Assembly (NCBI GenBank): GCA_028571685.1
Contig: CM053154.1
Span: 15,656,001-15,720,000, forward strand
Direction: 5' to 3'
DNA length: 64,000 bases
DNA from: Heterohyrax brucei
Taxonomy: Eukaryota > Chordata > Mammalia > Hyracoidea > Procaviidae
Shown: positions 11,791-21,790 of the stretch, piece after piece
Position numbering within the stretch: position 1 is the stretch's first letter
How the letters are laid out: each line of letters starts with the position of its first letter
The notes under the pieces: model-generated
The model's database searches: none
Seen by the model: only the letters and a program-made list of their open reading frames with translations
What the model was told of the DNA's origin: nothing
Made by a program: the position numbers and the translations under genes

Positions 11791-12227
11791 GTACCACCTC
11801 AACGCTCCTCTTTACCTCCTAGCTCAATTCTAAAAGTATTGGAGAATAAACAAATGGCCCAGAGCCATAAGGGAGTTACATATGGTGGTGTCAGAGGTGT
11901 TTACCCAAAGTTATTTCATTTAATGACAAAGTTGGAAACCACGTATGATTTTGTGTCCTCAGATATCTCTGGTCTACAGTGACCCCAGGACAAACACTAT
12001 GGGGCATCTCCAACAGATGGAGAAACTACTGACACGATTGTGGCAGAGGAAATGCCCCAATATGCCAGAGTAGTTGGTGCGTACCAACTGTGTCTTCATT
12101 TTCAAACAGAGACCACTTGGGGTTTGGGGTCAGACCAGGTACCCTGGAACTAAACAGCCTGGGACAAACGACTACCTTTCTACTTCTGTGCTCTTTCATT
12201 TCTTTAGTACCTACTTCACCTCTTGGA

Positions 12228-12378
12228 AACCCGAAGTGGTTAGATGCTATGGCTGTTAACCAAAAGGTTGGGAGTTCAGATCTGCCAGGCGCTCCTTGGA
12301 AACTCTATGTGGCAGTTCTTCTCTGTCTCATAGGGCAGCTATGAGGCAGAATCGACTCTACAGCAGTGAATTTACTTA
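12228..12378 (+). repeat. AfroSINE in PNLIPRP1 intron 5
   Basis: GAAACCCGAAGTGGTTAGATGC, GCTGTTAACCAAAAGGTTGG, CAGGCGCTCCTTGGAAACTC and GAGGCAGAATCGACTCTACA follow the consensus closely. Confidence 0.9.
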
Positions 12379-12652
12379 ACCTCCCTTACCTCTCTTGACC
12401 TCTATTATCTTCTATATAAATTAAAGGTGAAACCAGAAGCATCCACCTCCAAGTGTTAGTTAACATTACTATTTTCTTTCCCAGGTATGTTGTTATCAAG
12501 ACTCGTATCAAAGATTTAGAAGAGCTAAGAGAAATATCAGTTATTTCTATTTCTTCTTCAAATATGCAACAACTAGTTCCATCACCACCCAGAAGACACC
12601 AGCACACACTACTTCCACTCAGAAGGTGCCTAATAACCTGCGCTCAACTCAC

Positions 12653-12773
12653 CGAGAGAAGGCTGATCACCTCCCACCACCCTCACACCTTTGGCAGCCT
12701 GCGTGAAGGTGGTTTGGGATCCCTTCTTCCGGTCCACAGAGATGCAGTTCACTTTCTCCACCTAGAACATGTT
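12653..12773 (-). pseudogene. PNLIPRP1: PNLIPRP1 pseudogene exon 5, stop and shortening
   Basis: 121 bases against 135 expected. It opens N-M-F-TAG-V-E (stop at 12762-12764). VNCICVDW reads VNCISVDR, and the end of the exon around VRVVG is cut short, changing frame. An inverted AfroSINE ends about 30 bases from the acceptor, in the branch-point region. Confidence 0.9.
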
Positions 12774-12803
12774 CTGATGTCAGGAGACACCAAGATGTTA
12801 TCA

Positions 12804-12972
12804 TCCCATAGCAAAACTGAACCAGTTGGTGCTGAATCCATTCTGACTCCTAGTGACCCTATAAGACAGAGGAGAATGGTCCCATAGTGTTTCCAAGGAG
12901 AAGCTGGTGAATTTCAACTGCTGACCTTTTGGTTAGCAGCTGTAGCTTGTAACCACTACCCCACCAGGGTGG
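12804..12972 (-). repeat. AfroSINE beside PNLIPRP1 exon 5 acceptor
   Basis: Full-length minus-oriented copy from GAACCAGTTGGTGCTGAATC to CTACCCCACCAGGGT. Its 3' end lies about 30 bases from the exon 5 splice acceptor, within the branch-point region. Confidence 0.9.
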
Positions 12973-13442
12973 TGTAATTGTCATCGGGGCACATGGAATG
13001 ATATCCAGCTAGGGTCAGAAATGGTACTTATAGTCTTCAGATGAGCCCGTTGTCCTCACAGGAGGATGGAGATAAATTTGACTTTGTAAACGAATCCAGT
13101 TGTCACTTTGGAATTATTTCTCAGGGCTAATGCTGTAAGCCAGGCATTGATTCCTGCTCTAGTCTGCAGATTCCTTAAAGGCTGGCATGCTTGTTCTGAT
13201 TTTCAACCAAATTCAATAGGGTTGGTTTTAAAGAGGCGACAGCCAAAAAACAATTGCATCATTTTGTGCTATTTTGAAAAAGGAAAGTTTTAAATGCAAT
13301 CTCTGGCGGCCAGTTGTCTAAATAGCCATTGAAAATTTGACCACTAGAGGTCCTTTCAGTCTCCGGGTAAAACTGCCAGTTTGTGGGCCAGGGCTCATGT
13401 GTCACTCAGGTGAGCACTTGCTAGGTTTGAAGATGTGTAGAA

Positions 13443-13797
13443 AGGAGCCATGGTGGCTTCATGTTGAAGCTCCCAGCTGCTGACTAATGGGCCAGCTACT
13501 CTCAGGAGAAAGATGAGGCAGTCTGTTTCCATAAGGATTCTCCACTGCTGTCAAGTAGATTCTGACTCATAGTGACCCTATAGGACAGAGTAAAACTGTC
13601 CCCGTAGAGTTTCCAAGGGGGGTCTGGTGGATTCAAACTGCTGACCCTTTGGTTAGCGGCTGTAGAACTTAACCACTATACCACCAGGGTTTCTCCATAA
13701 AGATTAGAACCTTGAAAACCCTATGTGGTAGTTCTACTCTGTTCTATAAGGTTGCTATGATTGGAATCAACTGGACGGCAATTTTTTATTTTTTGTT
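13443..13797 (+). repeat. AfroSINE interrupted by another AfroSINE
   Basis: Plus-oriented copy in two parts, 13443-13539 and 13706-13797, split by the inner copy at 13540-13693. The sequence TCCATAAGGATT at 13528 recurs as TCCATAAAGATT at 13694, which is the inner copy's target duplication. Confidence 0.85.
13540..13693 (-). repeat. Inner AfroSINE nested in the one above
   Basis: From CTGCTGTCAAGTAGATTCTG to ACTATACCACCAGGGTTTC. It is bracketed by a 12-base duplication with one mismatch, so it is younger than its host copy. Confidence 0.9.
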
Positions 13798-13811
13798 AAT
13801 GTGTGTGTAAG

Positions 13812-14000
13812 GAGCGGCAGTGGTTAAGAACTGGGCTGTTAACTGGAAGGTGAGCAGTGCAGACCCATCCAGAGACTCCTAGGGAGAAAGACCTGGTGAT
13901 CTGCTCCAGTGCAGATTATCACTTAGAAAACTCCACGGGGCATTTCTACTCTGTTACATTGAGTCTCAAGGAGTTGAAATTGACTTGGTGACCAATAACA
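13812..14000 (+). repeat. AfroSINE
   Basis: GGAGCGGCAGTGGTTAAGAA, GAAAGACCTGGTGATCTGCT and AGGAGTTGAAATTGACTTGG; a variant with the long middle block. Confidence 0.85.
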
Positions 14001-14186
14001 TGGTGTAGGGAGAAGGTAAAGAGGAAGGGAGAGTTTCATTATTTTATAGTCAGGACAACATGATATTTCCTGGAGAAAACCCATACTGCAGATATTTGGG
14101 AAGTACAATTGTGCCAATTTAGAAGAACTAGAGGAATTTTGAAAGACAAATGTCTTCCTGGATGTCCAGGGCTCTGATGCATCCTC

Positions 14187-14727
14187 AGAAGTTCTAAGCG
14201 GGGAACCAGATGGTTCCCAGCTACCACCAGGGATAGCCACGATGGGGCTCACAAAGTTGAGTCTCTCTGGCAACGTGAAAATTAAAAGGGGTGCACTCTG
14301 AGAACCCCACTAAAAGACAGCAGTTGATGGGCTAGAGACCTCGGGGTTTCCCTTGGAGCAAGGCCCGTGTTCCTGATGCTGCCCCTGTCCATAAATCATT
14401 ACTGAGGTCAACTCTTCGGACAGGAATGGATTGGACTCAGCGACACAGAGTGATCATATTGTGTGTGCACTTTATGGATCTATGCATCTACAGGATGTCA
14501 TCCTGCTGACCTGTTACTGGAGGGGGTGAAATAGGTGGAGAGGAGAGGACAGGGGATTGTTAGGAGGATATGACATATATAGAATGAATAGGAGGAGTGT
14601 GCTGTCATTGGGCAGGGAGAGCAGCAGCAGCTGCACATAGGCAGGCATGCAAATTTATAATGGATTGCGCACTTTCACTCAACCACAATAAAATAAGAAT
14701 TAAAAAAATAAAAAAAGAAGTTCTAAG
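14187..14727 (+). mobile_element. Short L1 insertion (3' UTR only) with target duplication
   Basis: 517 bases of L1 3' UTR (14199-14715), matching the 3' UTR of the L1 at 60.9-61.7 kb on the other strand, ending in an AATAAAATAAG signal and an A-rich tail. AGAAGTTCTAAG is at both 14187-14198 and 14716-14727, a 12-base target duplication. It lies in PNLIPRP1 intron 4. Confidence 0.88.
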
Positions 14728-15179
14728 AGGCAGCACACATGACCAACTTTAGTTTAAAATCGTGCTATCAACGCTCATCTCCATTAGTCTTTTTACCTGT
14801 GTGATGCTAACGGTGTTATCATTGCCTCACATTTTTTTTTCTTCTTTTTTTTCACAGCAGCCCTGAGGGCCCTCTTTTACTTATGCTTATAAACCTGAAG
14901 AACCTTGGGTGTAAACTTGTGTAGATAAAGCACTTATTCATGACAGGACACAATAGATACTGAAAGTTATGCATCCAAAAAAACCAAAGCCAAAGGCAAA
15001 ATTTATTTTGTAGATTTTTACTTTTTCCTGTTACTATTAATGACACCCTAGCAGACTGAGTCGTTAAACCAGGAGGGGGGAGGCAGGCTGCTGGGGTAAA
15101 CACCAGTGGCAAAAAAGATAGGTTGGATCAGTGTATGCATGAAAGAAAGGATGATGGCACACTGCGAGCACGTGTGTGC

Positions 15180-15236
15180 CTACATGGGTGTGTGTGTGTA
15201 TGTGTGTGTGTGTGTTTCTGTGTTTCTGTGTGTATG
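15180..15236 (+). repeat. GT microsatellite
   Basis: Interrupted GT run with a TTTCTGTGTTTCTG variant stretch. Confidence 0.9.
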
Positions 15237-15665
15237 TCTGTTCTTCAGCTGTCTGTCCTTCCAACCAACAGGTGCTTGGCTGTATTGTAATTCTGGCACT
15301 TCCTGTTCTTCTAGCTTAGTTACCTGGCCAATCTTAGCTCTTCACATCTCAAAGTAAGCAGTCATAGAAACACACCTCTGACTTTTAGGGCAGGTTCCAG
15401 GTGTGCTGCTGATGACAGATTTGAACACAAATAAAACAGAATCTGTCATGGGAATATGAGATAATCTTACTGCAAATGGAAGTGAATGCTTAGCCTTGGT
15501 TTACCCAGAGATGACAGAAGGGAAGAGCTTGCTCAACCAGCGAATATCACTGCATTGGGTAACTGATATATTCCAGGAATGTGGTCAGGAATTTCTGTTT
15601 TTGTGTAGTTGCACAAATGTGCCTAATATGGACGGAGTCTCTTTGAGTACCTGTGTACAGTTGAT

Positions 15666-15828
15666 GGAATCCTGGTTGTGCAGTGGTTAAGAGCTCGGCT
15701 GCTAACCGAAAAGTCAGCAACTGGAGTCTACCAGGCACTCCTTGAAAACTGGATGGGGCAGTTCTACTCTGTCTATAGCGTAGGTAAGGTGACTATGAGT
15801 TGGAACTGATTGACAGCAGCGAGTTTCA
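15666..15828 (+). repeat. AfroSINE in PNLIPRP1 intron 4
   Basis: GAATCCTGGTTGTGCAGTGG, CTCGGCTGCTAACCGAAAAG, and the tail GACTATGAGTTGGAACTGAT. It lies 100 bases downstream of exon 4 in gene direction. Confidence 0.88.
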
Positions 15829-15927
15829 CTGGTGGAGTTGCTGTCTCTGAGCTTATTTATGAGGGTCTCTTAAAGTGAGGGGCGCACTAGCAGGAAGCAG
15901 AGGAGGCAAGGATTAGAGGGGCTGTAC

Positions 15928-16053
15928 CTCGCACATGTCCGGTGGCCAGCTCTCATTCCCCTTGTCTATGAAACCGTGGATGATGAAGTGGGTTTTCCTG
16001 TCTGTTTGAAAATTCGAAGCCTCGATGGTTGATGACTTAGAGGGAAGGAGAAT
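15928..16053 (-). pseudogene. PNLIPRP1: PNLIPRP1 pseudogene exon 4, open
   Basis: 126 bases (42 codons), no stop: [20 protein letters not shown] then [16 protein letters not shown] and DMCE. Donor GTACAG is weak. Confidence 0.9.
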
Positions 16054-16139
16054 CTGTGACAAATGCAGACGAGAAGCATATTCTCATGGCAGCCTAGTCC
16101 TATCTCTTCCCTTCCCCCATCTCCTCCTATCCTGACCCC

Positions 16140-16500
16140 ATGACCTTTTAAAGTTTAGCACAAAAACCACCACTTCCATGAAACTCTACTTGATCTCCTC
16201 GCTCTCTTGACTCCCCAGCTCAGTAATCGCTGCCTGCACTGGATCTGGGTTACGATCCAGCTAGCCATCTGTGCCAGACTCAGATACTACTGTCTTGCTT
16301 TCTCTATTGGTCTTGTTAGACTGTAAGGTCCTCATCCCGGAGATCAAGATCGTATAGCCAGGCATAATCCGGTAAAGTGAGCCATTGGTCCCTTCAAGCA
16401 AACACTTAGTGAAGACCTATTCTGTCCAGGTCTGTCTAGTAGAGAAAGGGAACACAGAGACGAACAGGCTCTGGCTCTAGGGAACTCACAGTTTACAGGG
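16140..16500 (+). repeat. L2 LINE relics
   Basis: The AAACTCTACTTGATCTCCTC...TTAGACTGTAAGGTCCTCAT order is that of the L2 3' end. CACTTAGTGAAGACCTATTC...GGGAACTCACAGTTTACAGG matches the other common L2/MIR3 segment. Both sit in PNLIPRP1 intron 3. Confidence 0.5.
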
Positions 16501-16554
16501 TAGACCCAGCCCCTTACCCTGTTACAGTTATGTGAAAATGACCTGAGGTCTCAC

Positions 16555-16709
16555 TTGAAAGTTGCTTGGGTTTTCATTGGTCTAGAGTCAGAAGCGGATG
16601 CCAGTCTTCTCTGGGCTCCAGGGCAGAAGTTTCATGGGCAGGATTACAGTCCCAGCCCAGGGCTCCACGTCTGAAAAACACCCAGGGTCAACATGGTAAA
16701 TTTCTTTTC
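16555..16709 (-). pseudogene. PNLIPRP1: PNLIPRP1 pseudogene exon 3, two stops
   Basis: 155 bases, full length, reading [19 protein letters not shown] and [12 protein letters not shown]. The normal FLLYTNEN then reads F-TGA-L-TAG-TNEN (TGA at 16588-16590, TAG at 16582-16584). The first disulfide Cys (KEVCYE) is Tyr. Splice sites are still canonical. Confidence 0.93.
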
Positions 16710-16989
16710 CTAAAGTAAGAGGATAAAGATGCCTATGGCAAAGCTCCCAAGGCCAGGCCCTGGGGTGTGACTGTTCAGTCCTGCTCACTCCTCTGCCTGT
16801 GGGCAGTCTGAAGACAACAGATGGCCCCTCTGCCCTATCTGCTCTTCTTGCTCCTGGTGTCCAGTTACTGGCCTAAGACCACCCCACTGGGCCCCACTGA
16901 GATTCCAACATACCTCTGCTCACAACTTAACAGTCTTGTGTTCCTTTCTAGCTCTTTTGATACACATTTGACTAACATGACAACAACAT

Positions 16990-17190
16990 CATGGTCCATG
17001 TGTGGTGCCAACGGCTGACATGCTCAGCCACTGACCATAAGGTTGGAGGGTTAAGTTCCCCGAGAGGCACCGTGGAAGAAAGGCCTGGTGATCTACTTCC
17101 AAAAAAGCAGCCACTGAAAACCCTGTGGAGCACAGTATTTCTTTGACACACATGGGGTCACTGTGAGTGAATGACAACTGATTAATGTGA
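16990..17190 (+). repeat. AfroSINE in PNLIPRP1 intron 2
   Basis: Diverged copy: GAAAGGCCTGGTGATCTACT, AAAACCCTGTGGAGCACAGT and CACACATGGGGTCACTGTGA are clear. Confidence 0.8.
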
Positions 17191-17518
17191 CAATGGACAT
17201 TAATAATCAACATGCTAACCCAAGCAGATTTCCCACTTGCATTTTGATAATAGCAATGCATGCCTTATCTGGAAAAGACTGGCCTCGGAAACCTAAGTAG
17301 GAAGGCAGGCCACCCAGAAATGTTGTGTAATGGGTCCCCCTCAAGCATCCCAGCTGTTCTTCTAGCCAAAAGACCAGCACTCTACCGCTCTATCCCCCAG
17401 AACCTGGAATTTTCCTAGAGCCGCTGGAAGCCCTGCTGTAGCTAACAAGACTTCCTCTGGTGGCTGCTACAATCTTGGGTTTAAGCCCTTCCTAAGGGGC
17501 AGGACTGGTGTTTCTTAC

Positions 17519-17567
17519 CGCTGGTGGCTCCCAGCAGAAAAAGTGTGATTTTCCAGATTCTCAGCAT
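17519..17567 (-). pseudogene. PNLIPRP1: PNLIPRP1 pseudogene exon 2 (signal peptide)
   Basis: Intact reading MLRIWKITLFLLGATSG, close to human MLIFWTITLFLLGAAKG. Acceptor TATTGCAG abuts the ATG; donor GTAAGA. Confidence 0.9.
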
Positions 17568-17678
17568 CTGCAATAAACACAAACACACTCAGTCTCTGCC
17601 AACATTCCTGGGGCACTAAGGCCATCTTTCCTGGTGTCCCAGTTACTGCTGGTGGGGGCAACAGCAAAGGTGACTTAC

Positions 17679-17706
17679 CTTGTCTGATGTACTAGGTAGT
17701 CCTTCC
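17679..17706 (-). pseudogene. PNLIPRP1: PNLIPRP1 pseudogene exon 1 (leader)
   Basis: Consensus donor CAAG/GTAAGT at 17678/17679, downstream of the TATA-like box; the layout mirrors PNLIP exon 1. The 5' edge is inferred from TATA spacing. Confidence 0.6.
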
Positions 17707-17728
17707 ACTCAGTCAAGCGCCCAGAACA

Positions 17729-17737
17729 CTTTTTATG
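17729..17737 (-). promoter_or_regulatory. TATA-like box of PNLIPRP1 pseudogene
   Basis: CATAAAAAG on the minus strand, about 30 bases before the inferred exon 1. An E-box CACCTG lies about 50 bases further upstream (near 17785), as in acinar PTF1 sites. The promoter looks less damaged than the coding exons. Confidence 0.5.
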
Positions 17738-18627
17738 TTTCACCGTTATCAACTGGACTCCACTTCAAGAGAACAGCAGGTGAGGATAGAATGTGTTGTG
17801 TGGATTTAATATTGTAATCTGTACAAATACAGACATCAAGATTAATAATAGTAGTCAGTCTCTCTGCATGTCTGGGAAGATAAAGGAATGTCTGATTAAA
17901 AAGGAGGGAAATGTCTCTAATTTTGTACCTGTGTGGCTCTGGGTGTGATTTTGAGCCAAGTGGACTTGCCTTTTCAGTATTCTATTTTATTATCAAATAC
18001 TTTACAAGTCCCAATAAAGACCCAGCTGCAAATCATAATAATTGAAGGTAGTATTTCTTGCTTGGAATAGTATGTATGCTCCCAAATACTGGAAAGCTGA
18101 TTATGACAATCTCTCTTTGTTTCCCTTCCTCCTCTGCCCTGTCTCCCCTTCCATTCCCCTCCTCTGTCTTAGGCATACTAGCAATACAGGCAGGTAAGCT
18201 TTGGAGAATTTCCACCAGGACCCAGGCATCCCTTGTTTGCATAATAGCCTCTGGCCACAATGGGTTAACCACCTGTTCCAGTGATCTATTGCCATGTAAA
18301 GAACTGACCCAAAACTTAGTGGCTTAAAGAAACAGCAGTTGTTGTATTGTGATCTCACTGTCATTTTGAATATTTGCTTTCAGGAGCTCCCAAGAGCCCA
18401 TGTCACCAGACTACCTCATGTCTGTTGAGTTTCTCCCAGACCCTCTTAAGTTTCCAACTCTGTCATGTAAGATGTGGCCCCTGAAGCCTTGTCACAGATT
18501 GCTCACATACATGGGCATCTGCAAGCAGCCTGACCAGTTCACACAGCCAGGCAGATAAGCCTTCTCATGACAAACACAAATAGTACCCCACCTCTCAAAT
18601 TAACTATGATCTAATGTCAAATTTCAA

Positions 18628-18828
18628 AGGAGACCTGGTGGCACAGTGGATAAAATGCTTAGCTGTCAACCAAAAAGTTGGAGGTTCAAACTCACCAGTG
18701 GCTCTTAGGGAAAAAGATGTGGCAGTCTACTTCCATAAAGATTACAGCCTTGGAAGCCCTTTGGGGCCAGTTCAACTCTGTTTGAAAGGGTTGCAATGAG
18801 TTGGCACTGACCTGATGGTAACAGTTTA
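18628..18828 (+). repeat. AfroSINE
   Basis: GGAGACCTGGTGGCACAGTG, TTAGCTGTCAACCAAAAAGT and the tail AATGAGTTGGCACTGACCTG. Confidence 0.88.
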
Positions 18829-19026
18829 TGGCAAGGTCTAAGGCATTCATCCTTTTTAGTTACACTACATTGGAGTGCTTAACGTAGGAAGAATCTCAAG
18901 ATAATCAAATGGTGGATAAATTGGTAAACTGCTTGGTAGGCAATGTAGAGGGGTTCCCTGCCTCCCTGACCTCGTATCTTGTTGCTTTCCACTTTGCCCT
19001 CTGCATATAACCACAATGGGCTTCAG

Positions 19027-19135
19027 GGAACATGCCAAGTTCTTCCATGGAACATGCCAACTTCTTCTACGGAACATGCAAAGTGTTCCAGGAACGCGCC
19101 AATTTCTTTCATAGAGCATACCAAGTCCTTCCAAT
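19027..19135. repeat. 22-base minisatellite, five units
   Basis: GGAACATGCCAAGTTCTTCC-type units start at 19027, 19049, 19071 (20 bases), 19091 and 19113, with 2-6 substitutions each. The open minus-strand frame here is a by-product of the repeat. Confidence 0.85.
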
Positions 19136-19184
19136 TAGCATGGTAGGTCCATATCCACCTCATGCCAAGTCCTTCCTCATGTCA

Positions 19185-19470
19185 GGGCCTTTGCACTTAC
19201 TGTCCCTATGATCTGAAACTCTCTCCCCAGACCTCCACTGGCTTGGTTCCTTGTCATTTCTTCAGTGAGGCCCTTACTGACCATCCCTGAAGCCTCTCCA
19301 CTCTAGTCTCCAATCTTGACCCAGACCACTGATCGCCAGGCTCCTGTTCATTGCCTTTGTAAGTATTTGTCAAGATGCAATTATTAGTCTTGTTTATCTG
19401 TTTATTCATTTACAGTCTTTCTTCCTCTGACCTAGAATGTAACTGCATGAGGACAAACTCCTTCCCACTA
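19185..19470 (+). repeat. L2 LINE 3' end relic
   Basis: GGGCCTTTGCACTTACTGTC, TTCAGTGAGGCCCTTACTGA and CCTAGAATGTAACTGCATGA appear in the usual L2 order. Confidence 0.55.
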
Positions 19471-19878
19471 CAAATGGCTAACAATCTACAAGCTGCCTTG
19501 CTACTTGAGACTTTAGAATTTGTCTAGAGAATAGATGCACATCACTAGAGGTAATAAAGTCCCTGAGCATACTGGATTAGTGAATGGTGAATCAGCCTTA
19601 ATCTGACCCCAGCTAGGATGCTTTTTGCCACTCACAAAGTCTGTGAGAATTATTCCTGAACTGGTCAGTTCACCCTGAGGCATCTGTGTATAAGAAAGGT
19701 CAACTGCTGTGTGTGTCGGCAGAATCATCCCATATAGATCTGCCCCAATCTTTTTGCCAACTGTGCTGTATTCTGGTGTGGTGTTGTTAGGTGCCACTGA
19801 GTTGATTTCGACTCATAGAGATGCCACTGAACAGGGTAGAAATGCCCTATAGGATCTCCTAGGCTGTAATCTTTATGG

Positions 19879-20213
19879 GACGCCATAGTGGTACAGTAAT
19901 AAAGAGCTTGGCTGCTAACCACAAGATAAAACAAAAAACCAAAAACCCACAAAACCTTGCATTTGAGTCAATTCCAACTCACAACGACTGTATAGGACAG
20001 AGTAGAACTGCTCCATAGGATTCCCAGTGAGTGCCTGGTGAATCTGAAGCGCCTACCTTTGGATTAGCAGCTGTGTCTGTTACCCAACATGTCACTAAGA
20101 TAGGCAGTTTGAATAAACCAGCTGCTCCTTGGAAATGCTATGAGACAGATCTGCTCCATCTGATAGGGTCACTATGGGTCAGTATCAACTTGATGACTAT
20201 TTTTTTGTTTGTT
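19879..20213 (+). repeat. Middle AfroSINE of the nest
   Basis: Plus-oriented head (GACGCCATAGTGGTACAGTA through GGCTGCTAACCACAAGATA, ending at 19928) and body (20103-20210, GGCAGTTTGAATAAACCAGC onward), split by the inner copy. AAGATA is at both edges of the split. Confidence 0.82.
19929..20096 (-). repeat. Inner AfroSINE of the nest
   Basis: Minus-oriented, from the A-rich 3' tail (AAAACAAAAAACCAAAAACC) through GAGTCAATTCCAACTCACAA to the head GCTGTGTCTGTTACCCAACA. It is the youngest of the three copies. Confidence 0.82.
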
Positions 20214-20736
20214 TAATCTTTACGGATGCAGATTCCAGAACTTTCTCTCAAGCAGACCTGGGGGGTGGGGGTTCAAACTGTAGACGTTTTTGATTAGCAG
20301 CTGAGTGCTTAATCGTTGTGTCACTAAGCGACCTTTATCCTGGTATATGGATGCCCCACTGATGAGCATTTCGTTGTTTCCAGTCTTTGGCTATTAAAAA
20401 CAATTCCTTAATGAATATTCTTACATCTGACCTTTTCCACACGAGTGGGTATATCTGGGGGATAAATTCCAACACGTATAATTTCGAGCACAACATATGT
20501 GTATGTTTAGCGTGTTGCTAGCTGTTGCTGCCACAGAGTTTCAATGGTACACCCCACTATCAGTGATGCCAGTGTTCATGGGCTATCCTCTCCCCCACTA
20601 CCATGCCTTAAACCACAGTGAAGTAGAGGCCATTAGCTGTCTAAACAGATGATTTTTAGAGGTACATTAGTTATAGTTCTTTTGGTTGTAAGCAACAGAA
20701 ATAAATTCTGGCTAGCTAAATTAAAAGATGAAATGG

Positions 20737-21790
20737 ATCTCTTCCAGTCGGTTGGCCAGGTAGCTGTCCTCCAACATTCTTGGCATAGATGAGTAAGTAC
20801 TTTCAGCACTGCATCTGTTTGCGGAAGCATCTCAACTGATATTCGATCATTTCCCGGAGCTTTATTTTTTTGTCAATGCCTTTGGTGTGGCTTTGAGCTC
20901 TTTAGTCAGTACCATTGGTTCCTGATCGTATGATTGAGCGTTCAATCAAGTGATTGAACATTGACTGGTTCTTTCTGGTATAACAACTCTTTGTAGTGCT
21001 TGCATCTTCTTTCAAGGCTTCCTGAGTCTTTTTGTATTTTCCCTGCAGAATCCTTCACTATTGCAACTTGAGTCTTGATTTTTTTCTTCAGTTTTTTCAG
21101 CTTGAGAAGTGCAGAGTGTGTTTTTCTCTTTTGATTTTCTATTTCCGGCTCTTTGCACATATCACTATAATACCTTATTTTTTCTTCTCAAGTTGCCCTT
21201 TGAAATCTTCTGTTCAGTTCGTTTACTTCATCATTACTTCCTTTGGCTTTAGCTGCTCAACATTTGACAGCAAGTTTCAGAGTCTCTTCTAACATCCAGT
21301 TTGGTCTTTTCTTTCTTTCCTGTCTTCTAAATAACTTCTTGCTTTCTTCATGAGTGGTATCTTTGATGTCATTCTACAGTTCAACTTGTCTTCAGTCATT
21401 AGCAGTCAATACATCAAATTTGTCCTTGAGATGGTCTCTAAACTGAGGTGGGATGTAATCAAGGTCTTACTTTGGCTCTCATGGACTTGTTCTATTTTCT
21501 TCAGTTTCAGTCTGAACTTGCATATCGGCAGTTGATGGTCTGTGCTGCAGTCAGCACCTGGTCTTGTTCTGACTGCTGATAAAGAGTTTTTCCATCATCT
21601 CTTTCCATAGTTGTAATTGATTTGATTCCTGTGGATTCCATCTGGTGAGGTCCATGTGTATAGTAGCAATCTGTGCTGGTGAAAAAAAAGGTATTTGCAA
21701 TGAAGAAGTCTTTGGTCTTGCCTCCTCCCAAGAACAGCGATCCAACAGAATGCAGCAATTATTGAACAATGTCATTAATGTCACACACAA
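20737..21790 (-). mobile_element. RTE LINE, inverted 5' segment of a twin-primed copy
   Basis: Read on the minus strand from 21790 leftward, it encodes the linker and early reverse transcriptase part of an RTE ORF (e.g. CSWEEARPKTSSLQ near 21700-21740) and ends at ECWRTATWPTDWKRS near 20745, just before the first RT motifs. The adjacent plus-strand segment resumes about 30 residues later in the same ORF, so both parts come from one insertion. Confidence 0.82.

Larger units (their letters stand above)
2393..17706 (-). pseudogene. PNLIPRP1: Pancreatic lipase-related protein 1, unitary pseudogene
   Basis: Twelve of thirteen exons lie in order downstream of PNLIP: 17679-17706, 17519-17567, 16555-16709, 15928-16053, 12653-12773, 10980-11088, about 8476-8584, 8250-8369, 7532-7650, 6374-6503, 3147-3255, 2393-2561. 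Introns are kept, so it is the decayed orthologue and not a retrocopy. Identity rests on residues shared with PNLIPRP1 over PNLIP, e.g. [28 protein letters not shown] and [16 protein letters not shown]. Lesions: TGA and TAG in exon 3, TAG and a 14-base shortening in exon 5, length changes in exon 7, TAG and TAA in exon 11, donor GT to GA after exon 11, one extra G at the start of exon 12. PNLIPRP1 in other mammals is a secreted lipase relative with little or no lipase activity, thought to oppose PNLIP by competing for colipase. Exon 13 was not seen; it may lie left of the window. Confidence 0.93.
19786..20331 (-). repeat. Outer AfroSINE of a three-level nest
   Basis: Minus-oriented copy in two parts, 19786-19878 (3' half) and 20214-20331 (5' half). 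TAATCTTTATGG at 19867-19878 recurs as TAATCTTTACGG at 20214-20225, the target duplication of the copy inserted between them. Confidence 0.82.

Noticed and set aside
18865-19134. 89-residue minus-strand frame with repeated Trp-His-Val-Pro text
   Set aside because: The periodicity comes from the 22-base minisatellite; no start context or homologue.
20942-21160. Lys-rich coiled-coil-like minus-strand frame
   Set aside because: It lies inside the inverted RTE segment and is part of that element's ORF, not a host gene.
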